5,225 nt of DNA, taken from a bacterium SM23_31. GTDB taxonomy: Bacteria; SM23-31. Below are positions 4,163 through 5,225 of the stretch, piece after piece. The stretch covers positions 1-5,225 of the forward strand of contig LJUD01000259.1 of assembly GCA_001304035.1 (NCBI GenBank), written 5' to 3'. Each line of letters starts with the position of its first letter. Position 1 is the first letter of the stretch. Under the pieces are notes generated by a model. That model was not told the origin of the DNA. It saw nothing but the letters and a program-made list of their open reading frames with translations, and did no database searches. Position numbers and translations under genes: made by a program.

Positions 4163-5225
4163 TTATGCAGTAACAACACACTTTTTCTGCCTCACATGTT
4201 CTTCAAATTCATTTCTAAACTTCTTAACGAATGCACGAACAGGCCAGGCACCTGCTTCACCAAACGCACAGATAGTCCTGCCTTCAATATTGTAGGTAAT
4301 TTCAAGCAGGAGGTCAATATCATCCATCGTTCCCTGTCCGTGCTCGATGCGTTCAATAATCATTTTCATCCACGGCATTCCTTCACGGCAGGGGGTGCAT
4401 TGTCCACAGGATTCATGGGCATAGAATTTCGCCAGATTCAGGCACGCATTTACCATACAGACTGTTTCGTCCATGACAATAACACCTGCCGAGCCGAGAT
4501 GTGAACCTATTTTTATCAGAGAATCGAAATCCATTTTGACATCAATTTCATCAGCGGTTAATACGGGCATCGAAGTCCCTCCGGGAATGACGGCTTTCAG
4601 CTTGTTGCCATTTCGAATACCGCCGGCGTGCTCATAAATCAGTTCGCGGAGCGGAATTCCCATAGGAAATTCATACAAGCCGGGTTTGTTCACATGACCG
4701 CTCAGGCAGAACACTTTTGTTCCGGCGCTCTTTTCGACCCCGATTGATGCGAATACCGCCGAGCCGTTATTAATGATAAAAGGTATGTTTGCGAGCGTTT
4801 CCGTATTATTCACAATAGTCGGACAGCCGAATAGACCCTCGACTGCAGGAAACGGGGGCCTGATTCTTGGCCAGCCTTGTTTCCCCTCAATTGATTCAAT
4901 CAAGCCTGTTTCCTCGCCGCAGATATACGAACCTGCGCCCCGGTGAACATACATTTTGTGATTAAAACCGGAACCGAGAATATTTTTACCGAGAAATCCC
5001 GCTTTTTCCGCTTCTTTTATTGCGCGTTCAAGACTTTTTGCTTCATTAACGAATTCGCCTCGAACATATATATAGGATACATTACTTTTGATTGCATATG
5101 CACCGATAATAGTACCCTCGATCGTAAGATGCGGATCACGGGTCATAATATCTCTATCTTTGAAAGTGCCGGGTTCTCCCTCATCCGCATTATTAAGAAC
5201 ATACCGCGGCTTCGGGCTGTCTTTC
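4163..5225 (-). CDS. nuoF: NADH-quinone oxidoreductase subunit F (NuoF), 5' end outside the window
   Basis: This is the NADH-dehydrogenase subunit of complex I, which binds NADH and FMN and passes electrons into the Fe-S chain. The last 353 residues are visible. The frame is open through the window edge and begins KDSPKPRYVL. About 70-90 N-terminal residues, including the glycine-rich GRGGAGFPTG region, lie beyond it. Internal methionines such as the one at 5144-5146 are not the start. Motifs in fragment numbering are NNADEGEPGTFKDRDIM (11-27, FMN/NADH site), RGAGSYICGEETGLIESIEG (95-114), PPFPAVEGLFGCPTIVNNTE (123-142), and the N3 4Fe-4S ligands in SCGQCTPCR (C273, C276, C279) with C319 in RTICAFGEAGAWPVR. 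The stop is TAA at 4163-4165. Nothing is damaged. It sits upstream of nuoG in the usual order. Confidence 0.96.
   Translation of the reverse strand, partial: KDSPKPRYVLNNADEGEPGTFKDRDIMTRDPHLTIEGTIIGAYAIKSNVSYIYVRGEFVNEAKSLERAIKEAEKAGFLGKNILGSGFNHKMYVHRGAGSYICGEETGLIESIEGKQGWPRIRPPFPAVEGLFGCPTIVNNTETLANIPFIINNGSAVFASIGVEKSAGTKVFCLSGHVNKPGLYEFPMGIPLRELIYEHAGGIRNGNKLKAVIPGGTSMPVLTADEIDVKMDFDSLIKIGSHLGSAGVIVMDETVCMVNACLNLAKFYAHESCGQCTPCREGMPWMKMIIERIEHGQGTMDDIDLLLEITYNIEGRTICAFGEAGAWPVRAFVKKFRNEFEEHVRQKKCVVTA

Noticed and set aside
4094..4504. Plus-strand open frame of 136 codons
   Set aside because: It is almost entirely antisense to the well-supported nuoF and has no recognisable domain.

Overview
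The window is a stretch of a respiratory complex I (NADH:quinone oxidoreductase, nuo) operon. Every recognisable gene lies on the minus strand, so transcription runs from high to low coordinates: nuoF (5' end beyond the window), nuoG, a small four-helix-bundle (23S rRNA intervening-sequence family) gene, nuoH and nuoJ. No RNA gene, CRISPR array or transposase is visible. The AT-rich intergenic DNA, the scarcity of clear Shine-Dalgarno sequences, the compact 537-residue NuoG and the stray four-helix-bundle gene all suggest a Bacteroidota/Ignavibacteria-like (FCB group) bacterium. That placement is an inference from general resemblance and is not demonstrated.

Layout from transcription start to end. 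5225-4163 is the C-terminal three quarters or more of NuoF (FMN/NADH subunit with the N3 cluster). 4162-4026 is a 137-bp gap with no gene. 4025-2412 is NuoG (GTG start), with all ligands for the 2Fe-2S cluster, two 4Fe-4S clusters and the optional N7 cluster. 2399-2018 is the four-helix-bundle gene, which carries one apparent frameshift and is bracketed by an imperfect inverted repeat built from 7-bp units. 1971-922 is NuoH (membrane quinone-site subunit). 921-519 is a 403-bp non-coding gap where nuoI would normally sit. It is bracketed by a second, different inverted repeat built from about 9-bp units (548-589 and 867-908) and contains two GC-rich hairpins (674-699 and 715-738). 518-3 is NuoJ (membrane subunit). 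nuoK would be expected just beyond coordinate 1.

NuoF takes electrons from NADH through FMN, NuoG carries them along its Fe-S chain, NuoH helps form the quinone chamber, and NuoJ is part of the proton-translocating membrane arm. NuoI, the ferredoxin-like subunit with clusters N6a/N6b that normally links NuoG to the quinone site, is not between nuoH and nuoJ and must be encoded elsewhere if the complex is conventional.

The most interesting feature is that an otherwise ordinary operon is loosened at two junctions by inserts with the same plan: short-period degenerate repeats in inverted orientation at both ends. One insert carries a decaying or frameshifted four-helix-bundle gene. The other carries only structured non-coding DNA and takes the place of nuoI.
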